Positions 1-12,227 of a stretch of DNA of 64,000 nt are shown here, piece after piece. The stretch spans positions 1,380,517 through 1,444,516 of the forward strand of contig JADWOT020000007.1 of the NCBI GenBank assembly GCA_036345935.2. The letters run 5' to 3'. The stretch is from Taenia hydatigena (taxonomy: Eukaryota; Platyhelminthes; Cestoda; Cyclophyllidea; Taeniidae). Under the pieces are notes generated by a model that saw nothing but the letters and a program-made list of their open reading frames with translations, was not told the origin of the DNA and searched no databases. Both the position numbers and the translations under genes were made by a program. Position 1 is the stretch's first letter; every line of letters starts with the position of its first letter.

Positions 1-1747
1 GAGGGCAATCAGGTCGAAGACTATCGAAAAGAGACCTAGTAGTACAATAATTATGCAGATTCACTACTTCGCTTGCACAGAGCAACATTTAAGTGTGAAG
101 TTGACGGATGCTCGGTAATTTTTAACGCACCGTTCCGTGGGCACGTCATCGTGGCAAGTAGGCTAGAAGGCCGAGGGGATTCCCTCTATTTATACGTGAA
201 ACATGGCAATCCTGGTAGGCCATGCAGGCCCTGTGCAACAGGTCTGTCAAACTGAACCACCCCTATTTCACAACGTTGGGGCAATGGCAAGCTCTTCGTC
301 ATCGCGCGTTACATGGCAAGCTATTTTTCTTGGTTTGCGATTTCATTGTGGGTTTATTGTAAAACAAAAAGGCTGCGAAGTGTGTACGAAAGATGAGGCA
401 CATAATACAGTACGTATCATCTTTAGCAGTTTATTTGTTCCAGGTGTCAGTCAGTGCATTCCTCTTAAAACAAACTTTTTGCTTTACAGTAAAATTATTA
501 ACTACACAACATTTTTTTGGAATCTAAAAACTTTCCGTTCAAAATTTCGTCTTAGTAAAGTCAGTAATACAGTTATTAGCTTTTGATAAGGATTGTGAGG
601 GACGGAGTGCCTTCAGACAGTTGACTGTGGTGAAGATCACCATAAACACTGGGCATTTCTTCTGTGCTTAGACGAGCCATACTCACAAAATCTGATTTCA
701 GAATATCAGCATGATGGTTCCCAGTTGGGAATAGAAGCATCCAAATCGAGGATCTTTTGAGCTAGTAAAATTGGCACATCAGCCATTGGAAGCGGTTTGA
801 AAGTGCCCGTGTCAGATGTGATTCCCATACACCTCACCACTTCCTTGCCGAAACGCATTCCCTGCTATTGAATTTCATATGAAGAAAATGAAGCCTTTTC
901 GATGGCCTTCATCTCAGTCTGAACGATGCTGTGACCATTAGAACACATGCTATTCTTCCCTATTTTATCTTGATTCATGAGCATATCCGAATATTTCATT
1001 ATCAAATCACCCCATGCGCTTGACCTAAATGACAAGAGCATTATTTCACCAGTTATTGCGGAAGGAATATCACACCCAGGAATGATTGCTGACTGCGCCT
1101 TCCTTCCACTCTAGGATCGAGCAGTAAAATGGCTCTCTTCAGCTAACGCACCTTCATTTTCACTAACTCAAGCAACCATGCATAGATTATGATGTCATCA
1201 CCGCTGCGACTCCAGATTATGACTACACTGTGACAGTTAACTCTGAGTAACAACGCCATTCGAGTTGGAAGGCGATCACAACAATAGCAGACACCATTTT
1301 GACAAGTAATAAATGTTTTATCATAAAACTTGGGAACGATATGACATTTATTGTCACAAATACTGTACAACATTGTTCTACTTTAGTAAATTGACTTTTA
1401 GCAGTTTAAATAATCTAGTCTTTGAAATACGCACCTACGACCGACTAATAATCTGTATGTGCGTGCATTTTTGATATATCGTCCAAGCACGCCCGACTGG
1501 AGGAGACCCCTATCGCGCTTCATTCAAACAAATTTTGTTACCTAAAGCAAACGCCAACTTTGTTTTCCTTGACTGTACTGAAACCCATTGCTTTACATTT
1601 TTATAGAAACACAATTCGTCATTTACCTTGCAAATCGAATTTGCGGCATCGTTTGACTGACTGTGTTCGACCAGTATATCAGATATGCGGTCATTTCAAA
1701 TCATTCACAGAGCGGGCCAGAAGTTGCGTGGTCTACCAGATATTTAC
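1..1747. other. Intergenic, no supported gene
   Basis: No coding exon that I can support lies upstream of the F-box gene. The open frame at 203-586 is 127 codons but has ordinary composition and matches no family I know. I see no TATA box next to the F-box start codon at 1748. Confidence 0.5.
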
Positions 1748-2803
1748 TATGGCGACCAGAGTGAGTCATTTGCGGTCTCCCTTTTAGCTTCTGTCTCCAT
1801 TGCAGTGCATCACATAAGGCATTTATTACTTTTAGGAACAAGTGCCAAGCATTTTTTATCTTCCCTTTGAAGTATTAGCAAGAATTTTCGGTTTCCTCAA
1901 TGAGGCTGATCGCTTGAGTTTTAGTAAAGCTATTCCAGGATTGAGCTCTATATTTTCTGAGAGGATTAGTCAGCAAGATTTTTATGGACACATCGGTTAT
2001 TTTACATGGTTCGATAAGCAACTCTGTGATGCATTATGGTCAGAGAACTTGCCTGCTGCCCACCTAACTGTTCTTCGAGCTAGCCTATATTACAACGAAC
2101 AAAATCGTCTCTGGTATCGTCGCTCCTTCGCCCGTGTTTCCATAAGTGCATTGAACTCCTTTCATGCCTCATTATCTCTCCGACGGCGAGCGTAAAGCCG
2201 TTGTCTGTGGGAGATTTGCACGGACTTGAGCCTTATGTGCATGAAGTGGATAGAAGTAGTGATGTGTTTGCGCCGTTGCAAAACCAATATCGGAAGGCCA
2301 TCTTACGCCTGCCTATAATAAAAAGGCGAGGCTTGACTGAGGTTTTAGTCGAAACCTCATTTCTGTCGTCTTGCATCGGGACACAGTTTTCCGGAATATC
2401 GTCATATGCTGACGATCTACTCGCGGCAGACAAAACAAAGATCAGGAGAGCCAACTGTGTTCTCTACTTTGTGGATTACCAAAAGTGTGCAGACAAGCAG
2501 AATATTTGGATAACACTGAAGACGATTGCAGGGAGCCTGCTGATGAATCAAACCCTGATTGTGGTAGTTGCAGTGAATGCAAAAGAGGGCAAAACGCGTG
2601 CGCTGAAACAGATCGAGGAGTTTTATTGCGATCTCGGCAGCTCTAGGGACTCCCCATTAGCAGCCATTTCGACGGATTGGCGACTGTGGTGCCTGCACGA
2701 GGGCGAACCTGGTTATCTGAATTGGATGGAGATATTTAGATGGACCTGTCTTGTCTCCATTTGGAAGCGGAATGAATACTATCGAGGTGGTAGTCTATTT
2801 TGA
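1748..2803 (+). CDS. F-box protein, FBXO4-like (three exons)
   Basis: Predicted substrate receptor of an SCF-type ubiquitin ligase. My model has exons 1748-1759, 1836-2191 and 2254-2803, giving 305 residues. Exon 1 encodes only MATR and ends at a GTGAGT donor; exon 2 follows a TTTTAG acceptor in phase 0. The F-box is at about residues 12-50, starting YLPFEVLARIFGFLNEADR. The C-terminal half has beta-strand-like segments (CVLYFVDY, TLIVVVAV) and a closing tryptophan-rich helix (GYLNWMEIFRW), in the order expected of the atypical GTPase-like fold of FBXO4, which in vertebrates binds the telomere protein TRF1. The 62-base second intron (GTAAAG to GGATAG) restores the frame. If it is not real, the two halves are joined by a frameshift and the gene is broken. 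Human FBXO4 is somewhat longer. The F-box is fairly secure; the FBXO4 identity is moderate. Confidence 0.6.
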
Positions 2804-2828
2804 GACCCTTCTTAGTGCTATTTTGCTT

Positions 2829-3017
2829 TCAAGGAGACCATGAATTAACCCTGCGAATAAAATAAATTGCTGAATGCTCCGGCAGTTTTAAATACCTTTT
2901 AATGTTTTTTGCTTGGTTGTTTGCAGCGTTGAGCACGATGCCACTTTCAAGCACTTCCATAACCTGGAAATGTCTGTTGTGATAGCACACTAATAGCATT
3001 CCTGAAGGTAGCCACAA
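2829..3017 (-). other. Minus-strand open frame, WD-repeat-like strand
   Basis: A 62-codon open frame on the minus strand reads LWLPSGMLLVCYHNRHFQVM near its start, which resembles one blade of a WD40 propeller. No neighbouring blade was found, and the F-box gene on the other strand leaves no room for a downstream exon. Probably chance or a decayed exon. Confidence 0.15.
2856..2866 (+). promoter_or_regulatory. Overlapping polyadenylation signals
   Basis: Two overlapping AATAAA hexamers lie about 53 bases past the stop codon of the F-box gene. They are suitably placed to end its transcript. Confidence 0.5.
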
Positions 3018-3228
3018 AGTAGCAACTTTGGATCGGCTTTATGCTCCAAATGGAGGAAAATAACAATGGTGTCATTTGGGTAGTGTTATAGAGGATCGCA
3101 TAAGCACATATGATTTAAAAACAGGCATACTTACTGAGAAGTGTGCATTTCATTGCTAGTAATAGGTTTCCACTCGACTATCGCAGCTGACAAATAATTT
3201 AAAATGAGGGGTTTGCTACCAAGCCATG

Positions 3229-3707
3229 ACTGACTGGCATTAATCAAGATTTTCTGATTAGTACTCTGCAAAATGCAATCAGGCACTTAGATGTTGTTAT
3301 CCACTGCCAAAAGCTAATTTTAATTTGCCAGGTAAGATAAGTTTGCATCGCGACAGCTGCTTGACAGTAGGGGGTACTACTCACTTCCTTAAATTGCTTT
3401 ACAGGATGTCGCTATATTCGTCCAGTTCGACATCAGGGAGGAGAATGTAAAGGTAAGGTCGATAGAGGTATTTTTCATTTCATGATGTGCAGTTGAGCAC
3501 AGTTGCAGGTGCCGGATGATTTTTGCGGATTCGCTGTCACTGTCCTCCATCCTGTGTTCATTAGTGAGTCACTTTAATTTTACTTCAGGGAATGCTGCCT
3601 CACAATCAGGTAGTGCACAAATTGACTGATTATTGTGTGGATAGTGGACTCATTCCTTAGTTGACCTTGATACTGGCGTAGGCGATGACGTCAATGACAC
3701 GGCATGA
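3229..3707 (+). CDS. Candidate chain of small exons, unknown protein
   Basis: I do not recognise the product. Four or five small segments are bounded by good splice signals and stay open in one frame. They are a segment ending at 3331 before GTAAGA (open back to about 3229, contains HLDVVIHCQKLILICQ); 3405-3452 between TTTACAG and GTAAGG (DVAIFVQFDIREENVK); 3509-3563 between GTTGCAG and GTGAGT (VPDDFCGFAVTVLHPVFI); an optional 21-base phase 1-1 microexon at 3589-3609; and 3661-3707 after CCTTAG (DLDTGVGDDVNDTA, then stop). The gap between 3563 and 3589 is only 25 bases, too short for an intron, so the microexon would have to be skipped or joined differently. No start exon was found. Short exons match splice consensus by chance often, so confidence is low. 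Confidence 0.3.
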
Positions 3708-4054
3708 CTAAGATTGTGTGGAGGCTATCAAACCCTCCCCTACAAGGCGACCCGAGCGCTCGCAGCCGAGACGTGCGTATGTGTGCTGTTCAATTAAAAA
3801 CGGTGCTTCGAGTCCCATTGATGGTATAAAAATGAGCTCATATCATTGATTGTCCTCAAAGGTGCAAAGGAAGAGGCTTTATGCTACTTTTCCTGCCGCC
3901 GAACTGGCCGCGCAAGTCACCTCATCGGTGTCGCACTTAACTTGTCCTACATGACTACGTATGGTATTTCTGCAATGTTAGTCGAGTGATTCCTAATGTA
4001 TGCTTACCATTTATCAACATCCTGACATTGACCAAACTTACAATCGTGTTGCAG

Positions 4055-4138
4055 AACCAAAACGACGAAGAAACCGAAGCTGAAGAATTGCTATCACGTT
4101 ATTCATTTTATGAATCCAGCATGTCAAACGGGACATAA
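4055..4138 (+). CDS. Candidate terminal exon, acidic tail
   Basis: A GTGTTGCAG acceptor is followed by 27 codons and a stop. They read NQNDEETEAEELLSRYSFYE and then a serine-rich end, a composition typical of an acidic C-terminal tail. It could be the last exon of the small-exon chain upstream if the stop at 3705 is spliced out. A second frame is also open through the same bases for about 68 codons, which weakens the case for either. Confidence 0.2.
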   Translation, partial: NQNDEETEAEELLSRYSFYESSMSNGT

Positions 4139-5017
4139 AACTGAAAAATTGCAGGCTGAATATATGCAGAAATGTGCGTTTTGTTCGATTTCTTCCGCCG
4201 TACAAGCTGCTCAAACGTTAATGGTGTTCGGCTGTCTGTACGCCATTTTGAAGAACATTCGAGTCTGATCCAAATGTAATTTTTCACTACGCCTTGCATA
4301 AATACGCTCGCAGGATTCACTTGCGTAGTTGTCAACGTGTGGCAAACGCATGGTTTGCCTGTTGGAATGCATGTGCCGATTCAAGAAGCAGAAAAACGGC
4401 TCATACTATTTAGAGGAAAGTACGTTTTGAAGTGGTCGAGCAATGCCGCAACGTGTAAAATCTATTTCTTGCTTTCATCGGAATAAAGGTGCATTTTTAA
4501 GCGCGTATTAATTTGCCTACTTCTCTGAAGGTCACAAACTTAGTCAATTAGATCACTAGTTCATCAAAGGATAATAAAGTACTTGGCACTTGTGTCTATC
4601 TAAGGAAATAATTTCTGTCGAATCAAATATGTATCTATTGTCGGTTCTGCCATTGGCGCTACTACCATACTTAATGAGGTGGAAAAATCGTGACTTTTGG
4701 CCGCATATTGCGTTTGCCAATTCTAAACAATGGCAAGTTATACATGCATCATGATTGCGTGACTTTGCAACTAGGCCGTACTAAAGGAATTAGTGTGCTA
4801 GCATCAAAGCGAGGTCACCTTTCATCCACCTAGAGGTCCGACTTATTCGAACCTCATTCTCACTACCACATAATTTATCTATGTTAGTATCTCTTGATAA
4901 TGACGGGTTATGGCAGCCTCTACCCCTTTCTTTCTATTAATTTGCTTTCCTTTATTTCTTTCTACTCTATCATCTTTTGCATTTTTATGTGCAAACTTTC
5001 TTGACAATTTAGCCACA

Positions 5018-5188
5018 GAATGTCTCACATCTCAAAACACCGATCTGCCACCCAAATTGGGATTCAAAATAGGCAAATATCTCAATGCACGAGGTTTGGT
5101 AAATTTTAGCACGAGTAATACAGGTTGGAGGTGGATTGTCCTAACACGATGCTTTCCCGCTCTCCTTCATAAGATCATTGACCAGTAG
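5018..5188 (+). CDS. F-box-like exon, partial
   Basis: After a CCACAG acceptor the frame encodes 56 residues ending in a stop. From 5042 they read DLPPKLGFKIGKYLNARGLV and then NFSTSNTGWRW. This follows the F-box pattern: LP, amphipathic helix, L-x-x-R-x-L, then a W in place of the RW pair. It is not a close copy of the F-box gene at 1.7-2.8 kb. The downstream domain was not found, and the frame closes without a GT donor. It may be one exon of an unresolved gene or the remnant of an old F-box duplicate. Confidence 0.3.
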   Translation, partial: ECLTSQNTDLPPKLGFKIGKYLNARGLVNFSTSNTGWRWIVLTRCFPALLHKIIDQ

Positions 5189-6442
5189 ACCCGGCTGGAC
5201 AGGCAACTTTCCAACATATTGTTTTAACACCACTTAACGAACGCTTTTTAATGTACTCCTAAAGCTTGTCTGCATCATGAAGTTTCAGCTGACTGCAACT
5301 AACGCCTCGCATCCAGCTTTGCACAAGCTCATGCTCACGGAACTGTGCACTTCCGCAGTAAGCCAGACTATAACTGGACCGTGACATCTTTCGTGGTGTC
5401 ATCAGCGCGCAAGACGTCATTGCAAAATCGCCTTATTAATAATAGTTTTGTCAAAAGGTTATCATTTAGTATACTCAGCGCTACTGCCAATAGATGTGTC
5501 TCTGCCTATGCTTTTGCCAGTAAAATTGTGCTGCGTCATTGGGAAAGCTCACTTGATTGCCCCAACTCTCACGACCGAAAAATCTATTTTGCAAGCTCTC
5601 TTGGTTCCTCGAAAGTGATATAGCAGCCACAACGGAACCGTTTGCATTCCACTAGCTTCTGATTATTACATTTGTTATGGATTTGAGGGCGGCTAAATTA
5701 AGCGCAACGGGGTAGCTCGTGTAGTTTACACGGAGCCTTGACAGCCTTAGCAACTCTCCGCTGCAGACGTAGTGAATCGAACACCACCGACGTAAACATA
5801 ACAATAAATTGGTCTAGCTTATTACTGCGGGGCTGATATGATGCGACCTCCAGAGGAACGGAGGCGAAACATTTGATATAGTCTTTATTTTGTGGCCAAC
5901 AGTGGCGAAGCATATTTGCTTTATTCTTTTGCGTTACATATATAACTAGCTATTTTCACTAAGATTACCTTCTGGAGACTGCGCCTTTGCCAAATAGCGT
6001 AGTCGTCCGATCAAATTACGTAATGCCAAGCCATGGAAATAGACCTGACCTATAACTCTCTCGACTTTGAATTAGTCATAGCAGAGGTTGCTCTGAAGGA
6101 CTTAAGGAAAAGTTGCATTCAATCTGAGCTGCAAGAATTGAAATTTCTAGCACACAAATTCTTTGTGGCTGGAATTCTAACATTCTAATTAGAATGCTAA
6201 AATGTTGTGGAATTTAGCGAAAATTTATAGAAAATTGAAGAGGAGCTGATTTTGTAAAGTGAAATTTCGTGGTTTACCAGAGAGTGGCAATTGGGCATAC
6301 AGGATGTCCTATGTCACGATAGATGACAACGAGTGGTGGCTATTTATTAGACATAATCTGACTAACGAGTGGATGGGATAACTACCATTTCCATCGATTA
6401 TTTGCAACTTTTTGACAATCGGTCACCTTCAATGAAAGCTGA

Positions 6443-6697
6443 ATGAGAGCTGTTAGCAACACACCATTGCTACACCTTCCTAATGCAATGATGTACTTGC
6501 TCGCTGTCGGTTATGTGAAGAAGTGGAAGGTCAACTATGCCTTTTCAAATTCCTTTGACCACATTCACTCCTTGTTAGTCCGAGCCAGACATGAATTTTC
6601 AAGAGCACTAGAAGAAAGGAGATATCCTTCTACCAGCACTGAAACAGCGCTGCAAGTGCACCCACAATTTGAGAGAATCAACATACTTTGCGAATGA
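6443..6697 (+). other. Unassigned 84-codon open frame
   Basis: The frame begins with ATG and encodes a mixed-charge protein, including FDHIHSLLVRARHEFSRALE, which looks helical and water-soluble. It sits between two F-box-like segments. No family is recognised and neither end has convincing splice signals. Confidence 0.2.
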
Positions 6698-6855
6698 GCT
6701 GTTAAAGTGCGCTTTGCATGTATTTTAGGGTGGCAGAAGTAATCCTTACATACGTTGAAAGGAAAGCGTCGTGGGAACAGTGATGATTGTTAAGGTAATT
6801 AAACAAACGCGCCTATTTTGTCGACGAGCCGCTAATCGCATCCTTATTTTCTGCA

Positions 6856-7341
6856 ATGGAATGTGCCATCGAATTTCCCACATCAAAGGTTCTCTTATTC
6901 GGAGTGGCCGAAATGCTGCATTCCTTTTATAACTTCTTAAGCAGAAAAGAACTATTTGAGGTGCGCAGCGTGATTTCCTGTAACAGATGGCTTAAAATTC
7001 CCCGTCGCCTTAAAAGCGTCATATTGGCACTAATTTGACGACATGAGTAGAGGTCATCATTTGTATCAGATTCGATAAGTGTTTAACCTCTTACTTAATT
7101 TGTCGATGTATTTTCGTTAGTCTTGGCTACGGCAGCGAGCATCCATCGCACTAAGCCTGACAATAAATATTAGATTTGCGTACTTGTCATTCAGATCCTT
7201 TTCGACGTCAACTGGCTAGAGCACTACTCCGATAATAAACTAGTGATTGGCGCTCATCAAGTGCAGCGATTACTTGGCGATCGGGTTGGGCCAATAGCGA
7301 GAACTGTATTAAGGTGGAGTGTATCCGAAAAGTCGTGTAAA
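6856..7341 (+). CDS. F-box-like segment and possible next exon
   Basis: The frame 6856-7038 encodes 60 residues including LFGVAEMLHSFYNFLSRKEL and then FEVRSVISCNRWLK. This matches the F-box layout of two helices, an L-S-x-x-E-L turn and a final RW pair. A second open segment, 7196-7341, follows a GTCATTCAG acceptor, reads PFDVNWLEHYSDNKLV near its start and runs to a stop. I could not find a donor in the first segment that joins the second in frame with good consensus. The pair therefore remains a suggestion of a second, possibly broken, F-box gene. Confidence 0.25.
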
Positions 7342-10300
7342 TAACGAATTTCAATAGGGTGCTACAGCTAATGGCCCGCGATTTTCAGCCTAAAGGAGGT
7401 AAAAAGCAGAAATACCTTAGAAATACGTTATGATAAAATCTACATAAACGAATGCAGGTTTGTTAAATTTACTAAAGAAAATTCGGAAATTTGAAGATGG
7501 TGGCCGAATTTAAAGTTAGCGGCTTGTTTGACCCAATCATTAACATTTCGCGCTGTCCGGAGATGACATTAGACTATTAGCATCGAAGAAAGCCACAACT
7601 ATTTCACTTTGACAATTAAAGAATGGTGATTACGCATACTCCATTGTTTCCACTTCGGTAAACTGGCGCTCTATCACGGGCATTATCAAGCCATTTGGGC
7701 ACGAAAAGAATGGTTTTACTACTTATTGGTCAAACTCTTAAGCCATAACATTGAATTCCTAATAATGTTCCCTAATTTCATTTGATAATTGCATTATATG
7801 CCTTTGTAAATACCGAGGGGGCTTTGGAAGTGATGGCTTACTTATTATGTAGCAAAATTTTTGCACAAGACTCGCATCATCTCTTTGAAGATGAGGACCT
7901 GAGTTACTACGTTTAATGCTATTAGTTAATTTACCGCAGGTTTTGTTAACCACACAAACAAGCAGTTAAATGCTGCACACTACAGTCTCCAGGTCTTATA
8001 AATTGTAATAATGTCAGATTTATGCAATCACATTAGCACAACTTGTCTGTAGGACGTTCACGGTAGCAACTTTTAGGTCAGGGTGTAAGGATTCTTAACA
8101 AATGTGAACTAAAATCCTAATGTTGGGTCCCTCTAAGTGCCATATGCGGGTCTCAGATCCTTTGAAGTGCTGAAGGGGACTCAACTATACTTCTGTCTCC
8201 TCCCTTTTTCAATATTTACTAAAATCCTAAAGGCATTAATTTTTACGCTATTCGTCCTTTAATGGGATTGCTGCCTTTAGCAAACTTACAGATCAAGAGA
8301 GGCGTATCATGCGCGTTCGAATCACGCATTGAACAAGCCTGTTAAATGATGTCCTCCTTGTGAAGCATTTGATTTGCTGCATAAGCTTGGTGCATGAAAT
8401 CGTCTGTTGCCGCTCTGATGAGACTATTCAGAAACAGAGGGAGTTAGGGTGTCAGAGGATGTTGCATTCTGTTCATCGAAAGGCTAGGGCGTGATAAACC
8501 CTTTATCCTTGCAAATGTTTGCATGGTAGGGGACATAGCTAAGTGAGCCATTGTTAAACTGCGGGTCCCTTACAGGGTGGAGTCAGTCAATTGCATCATG
8601 TCACCATCTGCGCACTTTGTCCCTTAAACCTATCTGATAATTTTATTGCCAATAGTCGTTAATAAATGGGAATCGCTTGTGCAAGCTGCGAACCGGCACG
8701 GAGTGGCTACTCTGGATATGGCTTTAATGGAACATATTTTAGTGTGTTAGCCATATTCTTATAAAAAGGTTAGAAATTGTGTTTTGTCAATTAAATGCGC
8801 AGTGCTTTTACTAGCTACTTGCTCAATCTTAAACATAACGGAAAAGTAGTCTCAAGCACGCCGAGGGACGCGTTAAGATGCTAAGCAGAACAGATAAAAG
8901 TGTTTCATTAACAAATGCACATGCGATAGAATTAGTTACGATCCATGTTTGGCAAGGTCAAATCGAAGCGCAAGATTACTTTTGATAGGCAAAGGCGATT
9001 TTGTTTCTATCTGTGCTTGAAAGATCATTATTGACCAGAATAGAATGTGTTCAACCCGTTACCTTTTGGTGCGTTTCTCAGGTAAAGTGATACGAAATCT
9101 AGCTGAGTTAAATAGCCCTTGTGTCTACTTTGACAGTAAATGTTATGGAGACGACGCGCATTAATGCAATGGGTCTTTTTGCATTCTTCTGATCCACTAG
9201 TATTCAGCGACTAGGGAGAAATCAAGAACCTTGAGTTATGATATTAATACGAACCAACATAGTAGGCAATAAAACAGATTGCGCCGTCAATGGAGCCAAA
9301 TAATTAATAGAAGGACGCGAACGTTCTCCTTTGTTGAAGGTGTTTTCACTTATAGATCTGAGCAAGTTGATGCTGTACTGATTCCAGTGTGCAATGGTAT
9401 TTGTGCTGTTTTAAATCTATCACGCCTTTAATAAAGACTGTACGTGTGACATTTCGACCAGTCCACGCTTTAATTAAGTAGGACCACAGTAGAAATCCGC
9501 GGCCATTGTTCTAAAGACGTAGAGCAGCACATTTGTTAAAGGAAAAAAATAAAGTTTTACCTATTGATAGTTGAAGATATTTCAATTGCTTAAATCGGCT
9601 GCTAAACTCGATAATGCAACATAAATAAGTGCTATGAAGACAAGCCGCTAGTAAGTATGAGTCCTAGTTTTCAGCCTATAGTTGATAAATACAAGTTGGC
9701 TGAGTGTGAAAGAATCTAGCGGATCAAACTTACTTTATCTTTTGATCAGCGAATTTCCTTAAACTCAGACATGATAAAGTGTAGAGGGGGTGGTTAATCG
9801 CATTTGATTCCCGAATTTCTGCAATGTTAGTTCTTAAGAATGAGGGCAAGTACAGGTTGTGAGATTTTCGCAGCCACGCGGCTGTTGAGTTGGTCATTCC
9901 AACACGCTTGGTCTAGCAAATCGAAACTAAAAACTGCACACCTAGTGAATTTCGTGTGACGTAAAATAGAGCAGCGAATGAGAGGATTGCGTAAGGAAAG
10001 AGCTGAAAGTAAGGTTATGATCGGTGGTTATTTTAAACAGCCATCGTCTGAAGTTTTTACCTACGTACTCCCTAAATTGATCTTGACCAACTTGTGGTAG
10101 AGTCTTAGTAGATGGCAAAAATGTGCGGATTTACAGGATCACAGCAGCCAACGACGACGACCTTTGCATCCAAGCGAAAGAGGCTATGGACTTCAAAACT
10201 TGCCTCCTTGCTGTTTGTTATTTCGCGCAGATGATAATGCATTGTCATGCCAATCGACAGTGAAATTAGAATGTCCAGTATGCACCTAGTCTTTCACGGA

Positions 10301-12227
10301 TCTAAAAGAGGGGTATGAAATCCCCTTAAATGCAAAGTTGACACTAACGTGGATGCGATTAAAGTTGGTTTAGGTGAGTGAATGAAGCAGTGTGGCTTGA
10401 CGGTCTCAATTTTAGCCAAAGTTAAGTGTCAACGAAAAATAATTGATCACAGCTTAACTAATAGGCAACAAATCTCTGCTGATTGTTTAGCAGCAAGCAG
10501 CTGTGTCGACGCGGCATTGGAATAAATAGTTAGTTGTTGCGTCAAAACCAAACGTCCGAGAGTGTCTGCCTTACCCATACGAGGAGGCTAGTTCGGTAGT
10601 GTTAACAAATTCGTGGTAGACACGTCACAGCGAGCATTGAGTGAGGTCGCGACATCTTCCCCCAGAGGGCTGGACAAGGTCACCACACCAAGATGTATGT
10701 GCGTCACTGTCAATGTCGAACGGTCTACTGTACCTCGTCTACGGTATTAAAATGAATCTGCAGCACTCATCGGACCCAATACTGACAATGGAAAGACCAT
10801 ATTATAAGATCCGACTGATGGATTAACTTCAGCAGCGGTCTCCTCGCTGCTATTTACAATTGAATTGGCATATTCTCATTCCACATCTCCTTTAGCCTAA
10901 CCAAAGTCTTCTGATGGAAATCGTCCATATTGCGCAAACTTGGATAGATAGAAACGAAAGGGATGTGTCTTTGCCATGCTATTCGCGGATCAATACGTTA
11001 AAATTGCAATGAATTCGACGCTCATTAGATGAAGTGTGCTTCTGCATAGCCAAGACTTTCGCGGTCTCGCATAAGGTGATATCACCCATGCGATAGCACA
11101 TTTTGACTAATGGGAAGTAGATGGGTTCCCTTCCCTTCTGCAGGCTTTATGGTCCACAGCGAAAGCAATTAGGCAAATGATATCAAATCCTAGCAGGGCC
11201 TAGTCTCTTGCATAAATTTATAAAATACTTCCCTTATGTTTACGCACCCACTCTTGTGGACCGCATTTCATTGCATTGGCCTTTCTGTGCATTGGTATAG
11301 CAAATAACGACATTTTTTTTGGAAGGTCTAAATACGAGTTCTATGGCTTAATTCTTTTTAGTAAGTTCATATTTTACCCATAAGATTTGTTAGCCTTCCT
11401 TAATTTATCTGGCCACCACCACTGGCACTCCGTTACTGCGTTAGGCGATAATTTTGGCAGTTATTAGGCCAAGAAAGGAATAGTTTAGCTGAGTCGAGAT
11501 GTTTAATAAGGTTACTTGCCATTCTTTAATCGAATTGCATTTCTCAGCTTTAGGCGACTACTGGGATGCATCTGCTAAGATGCGGTCAAACATGGTTGCA
11601 AAGATGGTCATGCCGCGCAAATGCAAGGATGCTCATTTGGTGGATGAAGAAGAGCGCTTAAGAGGTTGAACCCATTTACTTAGAAGGTAATAGCCAAAAC
11701 AAACTTAAATCGCGGCATGGGCAAGAAATGTGCACTGGCTCCTTATTGCCTAAAATAATGCAATGTGGACAAGGCTAAGTAGATTCAACTTTCGGTCCTA
11801 AAGCTACTTTGCAATTATTGATCGCAGTTAATATGGTCTCCACTTCTATCAGCAATGTGTAAGGAGAATAAGAGGATTAACCTACAGGCAAGTAGGGTTT
11901 TTGTCTATTTGCTAAATTTTGCCTCCTTTGAACAAAGGACACTCTTTTAAATGAAATCGACTGTTGTGAAACAATTTAACCCTTTTTAAAATTAAATAGC
12001 ATGGCTGAAGGCAAACAGGCAATTTGAAGTAAGGAAATACGAGATCTGTCTGACATAGGCTAAATACCAATTCGATGATTGCAACTGCTCTGTGACCGGA
12101 ATGTAGAAAGTCAGACCGATGTAAAAGGCAGCGTCTAGTTACATGCGTACGGCAAATAAAATGTAAAATGATGAAAGTGACGCAGCTCCAAGGCAACCAC
12201 TGGCATGGGACAACATATTGATATTGC
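7342..12227. other. No supported gene
   Basis: AT-rich sequence with stops in all frames. A tRNA T-arm-like stretch (GCGTTCGAATCACGC) occurs near 8310 without a matching A box at the right distance. A good GTGAGT donor near 10375 follows a short open stretch, but I found no partner exon. Confidence 0.5.

Noticed and set aside
73..255. FKCEVDGCSVIFNAPFRGH resembling a C2H2 zinc finger
   Set aside because: Spacing to the first His is two residues short and there is no second His at the required distance.
2395..2430. SYADDLLAA resembling the reverse transcriptase YADD box
   Set aside because: The sequence before and after does not follow reverse transcriptase order; it fits the GTPase-like tail of the F-box protein.
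8290..8320. T-arm-like GCGTTCGAATCACGC suggesting a tRNA
   Set aside because: No D arm or acceptor stem partner at the right spacing.
8401..8450. CTGATGAG...GAAAC resembling a hammerhead ribozyme core
   Set aside because: Stem II cannot form more than two pairs and no cleavage-site triplet is properly placed.
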